The position numbers and the translations under genes are program-made. The notes beneath the pieces were generated by a model. It was not told the origin of the DNA, did no database searches, and saw only the letters and a program-made list of their open reading frames with translations. This document shows, piece after piece, positions 1 through 10,269 of a stretch of 64,000 nucleotides of DNA. Each line of letters begins with the position of its first letter. Positions within the stretch are counted from its first letter, which is position 1. This DNA is from Diogma glabrata (taxonomy: Eukaryota > Arthropoda > Insecta > Diptera > Cylindrotomidae): contig OY856187.1 in the NCBI GenBank assembly GCA_963693315.1, positions 70,784,033-70,848,032 on the forward strand, written 5' to 3'.

Positions 1-2444
1 CATTTTCAATAAATGATTTTTTTATAACAAATCTTAGAATTAAAAAACAAAATTTGTACACAAGTTAACATGTTTGGCCAATTTACTACAGACAGATCTT
101 CATGTCTTGCACAAACTATTTTTTAATTGGTACATAAACTTAGTAACTAAACCAAAAGCATACTAACATTTGGCTAACTTTGTCTTTTATAAGCTATCAT
201 ATCTATTTATTTTAGTAACTTGTAGCAATATTAAAAAACAAAAGAATGAAAAAGGACTAGGATAGCCAAATTTAATTTTATTTAAAGTTTGCTATGAACT
301 AACTAATAACACTTCACACACAAAAATCATTGCAAACCCCGTTAAGGGTTGTTGGTTGAAATGATATTTTTTATCATGATCACAAAATGAAAACACAAAG
401 AGTCATATCAATCATACAACAATTCAAAACCACCACTCCAATCTGTTATAACGATTGGTAGTAAATATCAATGCACAACAACAAATAAAACAAAAAAATA
501 TTCATAACCTGATAGTAGTTGACAAATGAATGTGAATTTAACTGACCGGTAAAGTTTTCAATATTTGTCCAGTGTATTAGGAACAAATTTTTCAACAAAA
601 AACTGTTGCGTCCATCAAAATATTTTTAGTAACAGTCAAACTACCGTATAGGCGCTATTCTATTTCCTCCAATTCTTTGAACTCGAGAACAAGATTTTTG
701 TTATAATATAACGCCAACTGAGCATAAGTTCAAGCTCGAGAACGAAAGTGATAATGAGTAAACTCATTGGTATATTGAGGCAACAATTTTCAATAGAGAA
801 AGAAGCCATTGATTTTCTCAAACGAATAAACAAAGAAGTTTTTTACGGAGCGGTTCGGAGTACTCGGTACCCACTCAAAATCAAGTTCTCGCTCTTCTGT
901 TGTTCGACTGCAATTCTGCTACTATCATTTTCGATTTGGTACTGGTGCATAGAAGTGTGTGGATGTCTCATGTGCTTTTAAAGACAACCAACGGGTCGGT
1001 TGAAACGTCGGCAAACCAAAATGATCCATATTTAACGCGGCAAACGATGAGACGCATCGTAACCGTCGCTTATTTGATAAATGCTCAAAAACTAATCTTA
1101 GTTTTGTAAAAGGTATTGGAGCAAATTTATTAGTTGTCCTATTCACTTTTGTAGTACAATAGACGCGGCTAATAGAATAGAATTCCAATCATTCCTTATG
1201 GTCTTAATTTACTCAATATCAATTTAGGTTTCCGTCGCGAGTTTAGGCATAAAGTAAATTTGTTAAACCGCTGGTGTGAGAGTGGGATCAATATTTTTAT
1301 TAAGTCTAATATTAGACTAATTATAAGCAAATTTTAACAATCGTTTTATTTATGGATATGCTAAACCCATTTTGATCCTTGATGTTTCTTTTTTATTAAA
1401 AATAAGATTTACAAAAAAATTTGCTTTGTTTAAAAATCATAACAAAATTTTTGAATTTTGTATGCCACAGCTCGGTGCGGTGAAAGCTTATTTAGGTTCA
1501 ATAATTTTTTTTTGATATTTAGCCTTAAGTCTTTAAGGAAAGATTTCTATGTTAATAGTTAGGGTTTAGTTTTATATATGTATGTATCGAAAAATTTGAC
1601 AAACAAAAAAAATTGGGCGCCAATCTGTAACGCATACCACTTTTTTTACTGAAGACTTAACAATACAATATTTTGACTTATTTTTACCAAATTGCTATTC
1701 GAATATCCAATCACTACCATTTACAAATGCTCAAATGACGCCGCTTGAAGGAGCGGGCCTTCTGGTTGCCACCCCAAAATTACGACGCGTGCGGAAAAAA
1801 TCAACTTTGTGCACCTCGTTACACAAAGTACTATTATACAATGGGTTCAGAAAACTTACTTCAAATCTACTCATGCTCACATATGAATTGTGGTAAATAT
1901 TACAAAGTTCTTACATAATGCCAGATCTGCCCAGGATTAATTTCTTAGGTGAAGAACTTCACTGCAAAAAGTTCTGGTCGATATGGCCTGTAACCACCTT
2001 AAACAATTTACGCTAAACTTTTCAACTATTGTACGTTGCTGTTTTCGATCAAAATTTGAGTTTTATTTATAGTCGAAAACGTTTAAGCCCAGAATAACGT
2101 CTGAATTTCCACTATACAATGCTTCTCAATATCCGAATCACAGATCTCACAACTAACATTCTAGCTTCTTTTAAAATACTAAGCAGTTTCAGCGAAATTA
2201 GTTTCCCCACCTTCATAGTTCCTTCAAAGCTTCTAAGTGGTTTGAATAAAGGCCATTTGAAAAAATCTCCCCGTCTTTGATGGTCTTTTGTAAGCAGTTA
2301 TGCAAGCTGAATAAAATTTCTAGTTTTCACAAGTTATAGCTTCGATAAAGTGCTTCTAATATACTCGTTTTAGCCATCTTTAGAAGTATTTTAGAAACTA
2401 TTATAAAATGTGAGCTAGCAATGGCTTCTCTAAGACTTGCATAG
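1..2444. other. AT-rich noncoding DNA, downstream of the kinase gene
   Basis: No supported gene. A less AT-rich patch at about 640-1180 has short open frames on both strands, but they show no recognisable domain, and CTCGAGAAC occurs twice (682 and 735). It could be a regulatory region or 5' UTR of something outside view. About 2130-2400 contains several GAAGCTT/AAGCTTC words, also frequent at 5220-5490. Confidence 0.4.
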
Positions 2445-2488
2445 CATAGGGCCGATTGTATGAATGCGGATAGAAGATAAATCCTCGG

Positions 2489-2601
2489 TAAATATAGTTT
2501 ACACTTTTTGCCGTAGGCTCTTGGCATAATTCGTTGAACAACATATTTATTTAGCGCTTGTTTTATACGCGTATAAAACAAGTGCTAAACAAATATATTA
2601 T
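2489..2601. mobile_element. 113-bp palindromic insertion with TCCTCGG target duplication
   Basis: The left arm of the surrounding element is interrupted here relative to its right arm. The insert is flanked by TCCTCGG at 2482-2488 and 2602-2608, while the right arm has one copy. Inside is a palindrome of about 40 bp centred near 2570, with arms reading AGCGCTTGTTTTATACGC. Confidence 0.6.
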
Positions 2602-3037
2602 TCCTCGGATAAATCGTCGTTTGTATTGTACGAATCAGGATAGAACAACAGATTTATTCGAGAATAAAATTCTATTCTCAGATTTATTCTTTCTATTTCT
2701 TGTATAAAACAAAGGAGTAAACAATTTGTTAACTTGCGTATAGCAGGATAATTTTGTTTTGAATTTGTGGTTATTTTTGAATTTAAATTTCTGCGACCCT
2801 TAGGGTCGATTGTATGAACAAGGATGGATAGGAAAAAAAGAAAGTGTGCTTAAGACCGCACGGCAGAAGTGAAAACTTCTTTGGCAATCGCAATCAATTG
2901 ATATCGTATTAGTAGTATTTGGATCGTATTAGTAGAATAAATGAGGAATAAGTCAGAACGATAAACCGCTAACTACACACACTATCCTCACAATGTAAAC
3001 CAAATAATTGTCAAAATAGCACTCATATGCCAATAGA

Positions 3038-3078
3038 AGGGACTAAAGTACGCGTGGTTGTCACACCCATAGATCAAC
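3038..3078 (+). repeat. Copy 1 of a dispersed approx. 43-bp core
   Basis: Reads GGGACTAAAGTACGCGTGG, then TTGTCACACCCATAGATCAA. Close relatives lie at 31628-31660 (+), 34444-34486 (-) and 51946-51985 (-). Function unknown; it may be the conserved end of a short element. Confidence 0.5.
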
Positions 3079-3839
3079 AATTTTAAATTTTACAAATCTT
3101 CCTGTGGAAAGCTAAGCAAATTCATTGGTTTTAATGCGCATTGTTGCCGTTTGCAAATCACTATCGGCTAAGTGCCACCATTTTTAATTATTTTATTTAT
3201 CATGATTGCCATCCATGTTTAATCGTACATAAGCTATGCTTCTTTGTATAGAATTTATGCGATTTCCGTCTCGTAATTGTGAGCTTTAAATCGATATAAT
3301 CGATGTTATCAAGTATCAAGTTACAAGTATTAAGTCTTCACTTAATTTTAGAAACATGTATTATATACAATTCCAAACCGACAACATATTTAGTGAAGAT
3401 GATAAAATTCCAATAGTTATAATTTTGATATACAAATGTAATTGTTTCAGGTTATACTATCTTTCTTACGTTATTTTTAATTTCATAAAAATTATGTTCA
3501 ATAAAAAAAACATTGATCAAAGCATACTACCGTTTAAAACGATAGTTAAATAAAAGCAAATTAAGTGTACACTAAAACTTCATAAATTTTCATGATGATT
3601 AATGTATTAATGCATAAAGGGCAAACAGACATACTTTCAATTTTATATATATTCAATATTTATTTAGTATGATGACTCGAATGCAAATTGCAAAAGGTAG
3701 TAGCAATATAACTTTAAAAAACTGCGTTATAGATCAATTTTTTAAAATTCGTATAAAGAAATTTTTATAAATTCATAAATAAAAATAAAATAATTTTAAT
3801 GGTATTTAATAAAAATTAAAAAAAAACAATAAAAAATAT

Positions 3840-3915
3840 GTACCACATCAGGAATTGAGCTCACTACCTACAGCACATCATCCGAGCGCGATATCCACAA
3901 CGCAATTTGAAACGT
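3840..3915 (-). repeat. Possible tRNA-derived SINE head
   Basis: On the minus strand GCGTTGTGGATATCGCG resembles a tRNA D-arm/A box, followed about 30 nt later by GAGCTCAATTCC, a degraded B box. It also lies within the inverted-arm element. It is too degraded for a functional tRNA. Confidence 0.35.
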
Positions 3916-4553
3916 TAAGAAATGATAGAAAGATTATTATTTATTATTATTTCGAGTCTTTCACCTCAGAGCGTGACGGATCAGCCTAACTTACTACCTA
4001 CGGGATAAATCTGTGTGTGGTGCGCTAAAAGAAGTTTTCACTTCAAAAATCCGAGAATAAAGTTTTATCTTCATCCGAGGATTTTACTTTTGGTCGATTG
4101 TATGAACACGGATGGATTATTTTTTTATTTTGTTTTTATTGCAGTTTATAGCAGTGTAGTTTTATAAGTGGCAATACTTTTTCTTTTACTTTTCTATTAA
4201 AAAAATTTAATTATAAATTAAAAAACATTATTTCAAAATTGAAATTGAATGTATTAAAATTATATTAAAAATATTATTTATTTTACTATTAATTTATATC
4301 AAAAAACAAATTTTAGAAACGCAGAAATTTAAATTCAAAAATAACCACAAATTCAAAACAAAATGGTCCTGCTATGCGCATGTCACAAAAAAAAACAAAT
4401 TGTTTTATCCTTTGTTTTATAGCAGAAAAAGAAAGAATAATTCTGAGAATAGAATTTAATTTATCCTGATTCATACAATACAAACGACGATTTATCCGAG
4501 GATTTATCTTCTATCCGCATTCATACATTCAATATATACGGCCCTTTGTGTTT

Positions 4554-6353
4554 TTCGATTTAGATGTAGAAAAGAAAGTATACTTCAGGGGCTTACTTTT
4601 TATATAAAAAGGTATCTAACGTCAAAAAGTTTTTGCAGCTTTCTTTGAACAATATTTTTTTGTAATTGGATTTCCAATAGCTGTTACAACACCATGCGTA
4701 CTAAGGTACTGATGAAAGCAGTTATTGTTTAAGATGGTTATGTAAATATAAACCAATAACAATACAAGCAATGATATATTACACCATCAATTTGCTCAAA
4801 ATTGTTTTAATGGATTGACTAAATTGAGAAACACTGTTCTCAGTTCTTCCTGACGAGTTTGACTCTCAGAAATGTAAAGAAAATTCGTTTATCCTGATTT
4901 TAAAATCTTAGCTAAATAACCTTTAAATTATCTCCATTCCATTCTATGTATTTGATTCTAGTTGACTTGATTTTTTTGGCTGTTTCAAGACTCTAAATAA
5001 AGAATATTTTATATTGTGCGAAATATGTCTAAATAATTCATTAAAAAATCAAAACAATACTATTTTGACAAACACGAAATGGTCGTCGCATATTCAATTT
5101 TGAAGCTCCAATAGTGGAAATAATAGAAGGAATATTTTATGTCAGTTTAACATATTTTATTTTCGCAAAACAGTCTCGGTAGACCTTGATAGTCTTGATA
5201 TTGAAGCAATTTTTAGACTATGACAGCTGTGCTTCTATAAGAACTTTAAACAGTTACAACCGAAACTACTTCAATTCTAATGACAGCTATAACTTGTATA
5301 ACCTTGTTTCAGAAGCTTTATTTAAAATTGTGTAGTTAAGTTTCGGTAAAGCTTCTAATATTAAATATAGATGTATTTTAGAAGCTTTCACTCCAGTAGT
5401 GGAAGTTATATTGCAAATTTATAGAAGTAAAATTTAACTAGCTTCCACTTACAAGCTTTTGCGAAGCTTTATTGAAGCTTAAGTTGGTATATCTTAAAAT
5501 TGAGAAATAAGTTAGCTAGTTGGGTGATGGGTTACTCTTAATTTTACGACTGTGTTAAAGGTTGAATGATCTCATATTAGTGTTAAGCGGAAAAATCTTG
5601 ACAATTCCGATCATGCGATACTTTAATAGCGATTTGCAAATTTGTGTCGACTAAGAAAGTAAAATTGTGTTGTTTAATGCGACGTGTTCAGGTTTTCTAT
5701 AGTTTATAAATCCATAGTAAACTAAATAGATCATGTTTTCCAGGTAGCTGCGATGCTACGAATACTTCATCGAGGATCCCTTGCGATGTTTGCTGCATTT
5801 GTTTTGTAAGTCTTCAATATGAAAACTTACAAAACTAATACAAAAAGTTTAATATTGACTGACAGAAACATTCGGATATCGATATATAGTCATCGATATA
5901 TAGTCATCTCAGCAGCAAACACCTTAAGTAAGTCGACAGCAATTATTCGCTATAGACAAATTTGGTAGGTTTAATCCCCATGAAGGTACATAACCTACCT
6001 TTAAGTCCTTTATGTAAATTACTGAAACCTATATCCATTCATTTTACGTTTTCACACTATTGTCTCAGAACAATCGATAATACACCAATTAGAAACCATG
6101 TACAGTAATCGTGGTAATAAAAAATCGTTATATAACTCACAAAACGTATGAACAACACAAAAAAACATATACAAGTTAATTTCGCAGTAAAAGAGGAGCA
6201 ATTAGATTAGATGAAGTTTGTTAGTCGTCAGTATATTGTTGAATATTTTTGTTGTTGCAATTAGTGTACTAATTTTTGTCGTCTTACAAAATCAAACAAA
6301 AGATGAATTTTAATGTTTGTTAATTATAAAATTATAATTAAAATTGAACATAC
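4554..6353. other. Noncoding DNA, probably intron of the kinase gene
   Basis: No exon was recognised. It lies immediately downstream of a strong donor in the kinase gene, so it is likely intron or 3' flank. It contains scattered GAAGCTT words (5220-5490) and two copies of ATCGATATATAGTCAT at about 5879 and 5895. Confidence 0.4.
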
Positions 6354-7023
6354 CTCTTGACGATAAATTACTATTTTCCTTTAGCTCTAATTGTATTGGC
6401 GGTGATATTAAATTATTTTCCACATCGAATACGTAAGGACTATTAGGATGCTCACCCCAACGCTGGACAAACTCTTTTAAATTCTCTTTAGTTTTATTTA
6501 AATTAATTTCCGGTTTACTATTTTCTTTTAATTTTGGTTCAATAATTTTAAATTGTTTATTAATTAACGGTGATTGTGACTTTAAATCCCGGTTAACTGG
6601 TTGGGGTGATAATGATATAGGTGATGGTGACGGTGATGGTTCGGGTGATATAGTTAAAAGTTTTAATGGGGGTACAAGTGATGGTTTCGGTAGTAATGGT
6701 GGACGACCTGAGTATTTCCGTTGCAACCATTTATGTTCTAAACATTCTAACGCAGTCATACGTTCGTTAATATCTTTGACTAAAAGTTTTGCTATAAAAT
6801 CTATCGCTGCAGGTGATACATCATTGAACGCTTCATCATCAAAATCGTATTTAGCTATTGTTACATTTGTCATTGTTTCTATATCTGTTTCACCCATAAA
6901 CGGTGATAATCCTGAAAGCAAAACGTAACATATCACACCAATACTCCACATATCTGTTCCAAATGAAATTCGATCAAAATTAACTACTTCGGGTGCAACA
7001 AATTCAGGTGTACCAAAAAGTAC
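6354..7023 (-). CDS. Strn-Mlck: Mlck-type kinase, C-lobe and Pro/Ser-rich tail exon
   Basis: A 670-nt exon after a 61-nt intron. It starts VLFGTPEFVAPEVV (activation loop and APE motif), then GTDMWSIGVICYVLLSGLSPF, and finishes the C-lobe with the conserved arginine in NERMTALECLEHKWLQRK. The tail is rich in Pro/Ser (a PEPSPSPSP stretch) and then carries KEFVQRWGEHPNSPYVFD, which I recall as typical of insect Mlck C-termini. No clear basic calmodulin-binding helix follows the kinase domain here. The exon is taken to end at AGAG|GTATGT (6353-6352). If that donor is not used, reading continues 14 codons to a TAA at 6310-6312. The exon(s) after the donor were not identified. Confidence 0.88.
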
Positions 7024-7084
7024 CTAAACAAAAACATAATAATTTGTCATAATCTAAACAAAATATCATTTTAATTATTCTTAC

Positions 7085-7322
7085 TTGTAATTTTTTATCC
7101 GGATCATATTTTCTAGCGAGCCCAAAATCTATTAATTTAATACGATTTCCTTCTTTTGTCGTACATAATATATTTTCTGGCTTTAAGTCTAAATGTAATA
7201 TTGAGTTACGATGTACAAATTCTATTGCTTCACATACTTGTCTTATTATAATTATGCAAGCTTTTTCTGTTAGAACGTAATTTTCGTCTATGACCCGTTC
7301 AAATAATTCACCGCCTTCAATT
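7085..7322 (-). CDS. Strn-Mlck: Mlck-type kinase, catalytic-loop exon
   Basis: A 238-nt exon encoding IEGGELFERVIDENYVLTE, the catalytic loop HLDLKPEN and the metal-binding motif DFGLARKYDP. The HLD form (Leu in place of Arg in HRD) is characteristic of the MLCK/titin-like kinases and fits the assignment. The acceptor is TTTTATAG at 7323-7324. The donor is CAA|GTAAGA at 7084-7083, leaving phase 0 into the next exon. No frameshift or stop is present. The TTAA target duplication of the Kolobok-like element begins only 66 nt upstream of this acceptor, so the branch point and pyrimidine tract must lie in that short remaining stretch. Confidence 0.92.
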
Positions 7323-7392
7323 CTATAAAAAAAATGTTATTTTAAGAAAAGTTGTTTCAATAAATATTTTGAATTAAAATTCTCGATTTTAA

Positions 7393-8007
7393 AGTATATG
7401 GGCTATTATTTTGAAAACATACATTTTTTTGTTGATTTTTAAATTTTTGATTTTTAAAAAATCTGAAATTTTGATATATTGTTGGCATTGACAAAAGGAA
7501 AAAAGTTATTTCTGCTTTTATTTTTTGAGTACTCTGAATCGGAGTTATGCGCGGTTGAATTTTGAGGCTTTTTCACGTAGTTTTTGGTAATGGTGGCAAT
7601 GTTTTGTGAATAGGTGCCACAAATTTCATCCGACTTACGTATATTTTTGCAAGTAAAAAGGAAAATAGTTGAATAATTGAAATAAGTAAGTTTAAAATTA
7701 ATAACTTTTCTCTTTTCTGCTAGGCGGCGCGTAAAACCTTGGTTTACTTCAAAGCTCATATCTCAAAAAGTAGGCCTTTTTTTTTGTTTTTCACAAATTT
7801 TAAAGTAAACATATGCAGCTATGAAATTGAGGAATAAAAAGTCAGCAATTCAATATGGATTTTTTTTTTACGATTTTTTAAAGTTTGGTATATGAAAAAT
7901 TCACATGTGTTTTTTTATTAAGTTAATAATCCTGTACTAAATGTGGATCTAATAAATTAAACATTTCATATTTTAACACCTGCAATAAATTTGAACCATT
8001 TTCTGTG
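7393..8007. repeat. Left terminal inverted repeat of the Kolobok-like element
   Basis: Nearly identical to the inverted repeat at 9649-10265. On the minus strand it holds a 101-codon open frame (7759-7454) starting MSFEVNQGFTRRLAEKRK that is preserved in the other arm. It ends inward around AACCATTTTCTGTG. Confidence 0.85.
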
Positions 8008-8385
8008 CGGTTAAATGGTTAAAAACTTATTAAAAATTAATTTAAGTTAAGTGGTAAAATAAAGGAATTTAAATTATTAAAAGGGTGTGTAAAATGTTTA
8101 TTCATTTTAAAAAATGTCTATTCAGCCCGTTTTTACTAATTAAAATCTCATTAGAGGCTCATAATTTTAACATTTAAAATTTCTAATGACGCCCACAAAC
8201 GGTTTTTGACCAAATTATACTTGCATCCAATCAAAATATATTAAATTGTACCTACCTAATTTTGCCTGATTCTACCTATGTCAAAACTATTTCAAGGGTA
8301 TATATATATTGATTGGAGTGCCTTATAATTAATTATATTCCAAAATATTTAGAAGACATAACGTTTAGAAAAGATAATAATAGAA

Positions 8386-9411
8386 ATGCCTTTCAAATTG
8401 TGCTGTAACTTGTACGGTCTCAAAAATCATCAGCGTACATCAAAAAATATGAAACTGGTCACACCAGCTGTTATTCAAAAAGCTGCGACCCTAAATTTTA
8501 CTTTGCGTGATGACCAGTTTATATGTGAAACATGTCGCACTTATATCTATAAAAATAAGGTAAATTTAATTATTTTATTAAAATGAATAAAAATTCATAT
8601 GCAACTAATATTTTCTATACAGCAGCTTTCATGTTCGGAAACTATCGATAGTGAAATTATTTCTATAAATCATGATGTTGAAAATGTTCCAACGAACGAA
8701 AATATTCAAATACCTCCAGCATCTTTAGATCCATCACCAGTTTCGGTTGATACTATATCTCCACCAGTTCCTGAACTACTTAATGACATTTTAGAAGATA
8801 TTAACAATGTTCTTGGAAGGTTAGCCGAATCTCCTATCAAACAAAATCATATTACAACAGGAAGTTATAAAAAAATTGCAAGAGTCACATCGGCAATAAG
8901 TCAAAGAATATTTCAAGTAGATTCAGTTAAAGTGTTATCACCAAACGAGGAATGTGAATATACATCATGGCTTATGAACCTTAAAAAAGAGTTTAAAGAT
9001 GCCAGCTGTAAATCAAAACAAGTGTTTTTGTTGACAACTCTACCACGTAAATTTTGGTCAAATCAACGTATCCAGGATGAATTTAATGCATCAAGACGAC
9101 TGGTAGAATTCGCCATGGATCTGTTGGAAACAGTAGGTCCTTACAGTTGGCCTCAAAGCAAACAAGTGCACAGTTTGTCACAAAATATAGTAAAACAAAT
9201 TCAAATATACTTCTTATCAGAGGAAATTAGTAGAACAATGCCTGGCCTTAAAGATGTTGTTACTATTACAGAAGGATTGACAAAAATTAAGAAATCAAAG
9301 CGGTTGGTGTTATGGACCCTCACCGACATCTACGAAATGTTCTTGGAAGAAAACAAAGAACTCAAGGATTCCACTGTTTTTTACCGGATAACACTACACC
9401 CTATAAAATAA
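8386..9411 (+). pseudogene. Truncated transposase-like gene of the Kolobok-like element
   Basis: Exon 1 (8386-8559, 58 codons) and exon 2 (8623-9411) are joined by a 63-nt intron with AAG|GTAAAT and TATACAG ends, in phase 0, giving about 320 residues. Exon 1 has paired cysteines (KLCCNL and FICETCRTYIYK), suggesting a small zinc-binding domain. Exon 2 has an acidic/proline-rich linker, then a conserved-looking block (SWLMNLKKEFKDAS, LPRKFWSNQRIQDEF, SEEISRTMPGLKDVVT, KSKRLVLWTLTDIYEMF). I recognise this block from a widespread family of uncharacterised arthropod transposon proteins. Members normally continue with a catalytic region; here the frame ends within 20 codons and the right repeat follows 240 bp later, so the catalytic end is deleted. 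The superfamily assignment rests on the TTAA ends, not on the protein. Confidence 0.65.
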
Positions 9412-9648
9412 TTGCCAAAATGTTTTCTTTTTCTGATGATCATAAATATTTCAATTTAAAGGCAAAAAAAAATATATAAATTAATTTTTTAATGTATTTA
9501 TTTATGATATTGATTAAATTATAATGTTTATAGGAAAAATATTTTTTTAATGTTTTTTTCTGTTGATGTTGAAATTATAACAAAATCTTCGATCATTGGG
9601 ATCTCCAATTCGTATTCTGAATAAAAACCTGTTTCTCAATCAGAAATA

Positions 9649-10265
9649 CACAAAAAATGGTTCAAATTTATTGCAGGTGTTAAAATATGAAATGTTTAAT
9701 TTATTAGATCCACATTTAGTACAGGATTATTAACTTAATAAAAAAACACATGTGAATTTTTCAAATACCAAACTTTAAAAAATCGTAAAAAAAAAATCCA
9801 TATTGAATTGCTGACTTTTTATTCCTCAATTTCATAGCTGCATATGTTTACTTTAAAATTTGTGAAAAACAAAAAAAAAAAGCCTACTTTTTGAGATATG
9901 TGCTTTGAAGTAAACCAAGGTTTTACGCGCCGCCTAGCAGAAAAGAGAAAAGTTATTAATTTTAAACTTACTTATTTCAATTATTCAATTATTTGCCTTT
10001 TTGCTTGCAAAAATATACGTAAGTCGGATGAAATTTGTGGCACCTATTCACAAAACATTGCCACCATTACCAAAAACTACGTGAAAAAGCCTCAAAATTC
10101 AACCGCGCATAACTCCGATTCAGAGTACACAAAAAATAAAAGCAGAAATAACTTTTTTCCTTTCGTCAATACCAACAAAATATCAAAATTTCAGATTTTT
10201 AAAAAATAGTTGTTTTTTTTTCGATGTACGTTTTCAAAATAATAGCCCATATACGACTCAACCCT
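9649..10265. repeat. Right terminal inverted repeat of the Kolobok-like element
   Basis: Mirror of 7393-8007. It carries the equivalent 103-codon frame on the plus strand (9898-10209), starting MCFEVNQGFTRRLAEKRK with only a few changes from the left copy, and it retains ten terminal bases missing on the left. Confidence 0.85.
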
Positions 10266-10269
10266 TTAA

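Larger units (their letters stand above)
2445..4553. mobile_element. Inverted-arm DNA element, superfamily unknown
   Basis: The left arm (about 2445-2793, after removing an insertion) and the right arm (about 4313-4553) are inverted copies. Both begin AGGGCCG, run through GATTGTATGAATGCGGATAG, and share the inner TTTGAATTTGTGGTTATTTT block. Related units, GGTCGATTGTATGAACA, occur inside at 2803 and 4092, and an inverted GAAGTGAAAACTTC pair lies at about 2866 and 4030, so smaller related elements may be nested. The outer right end carries about 12 extra bases. No target duplication or transposase was recognised, so the exact ends are uncertain. Confidence 0.6.
7393..10265 (+). mobile_element. 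Kolobok-like DNA transposon with long terminal inverted repeats
   Basis: The 2.87-kb element is flanked by TTAA at 7389-7392 and 10266-10269. Its right end, read inward, begins AGGGTTGAGTCGTATATGGG. The left end begins AG then TATATGGGCTATTATTTTG, lacking ten bases of the right end. Inverted repeats run about 610 bp (7393-8007 and 9649-10265). Between them is a truncated transposase-like gene. TTAA duplication with AGGG termini suggests Kolobok rather than piggyBac (CCC termini); this is inference. It sits in the kinase intron, in the orientation opposite to the kinase gene. The central deletion suggests it is non-autonomous. Confidence 0.75.

Noticed and set aside
748..1188. Overlapping 70-90 codon frames on both strands in a less AT-rich patch.
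   Set aside because: No domain, splice structure or codon evidence; could be regulatory DNA.
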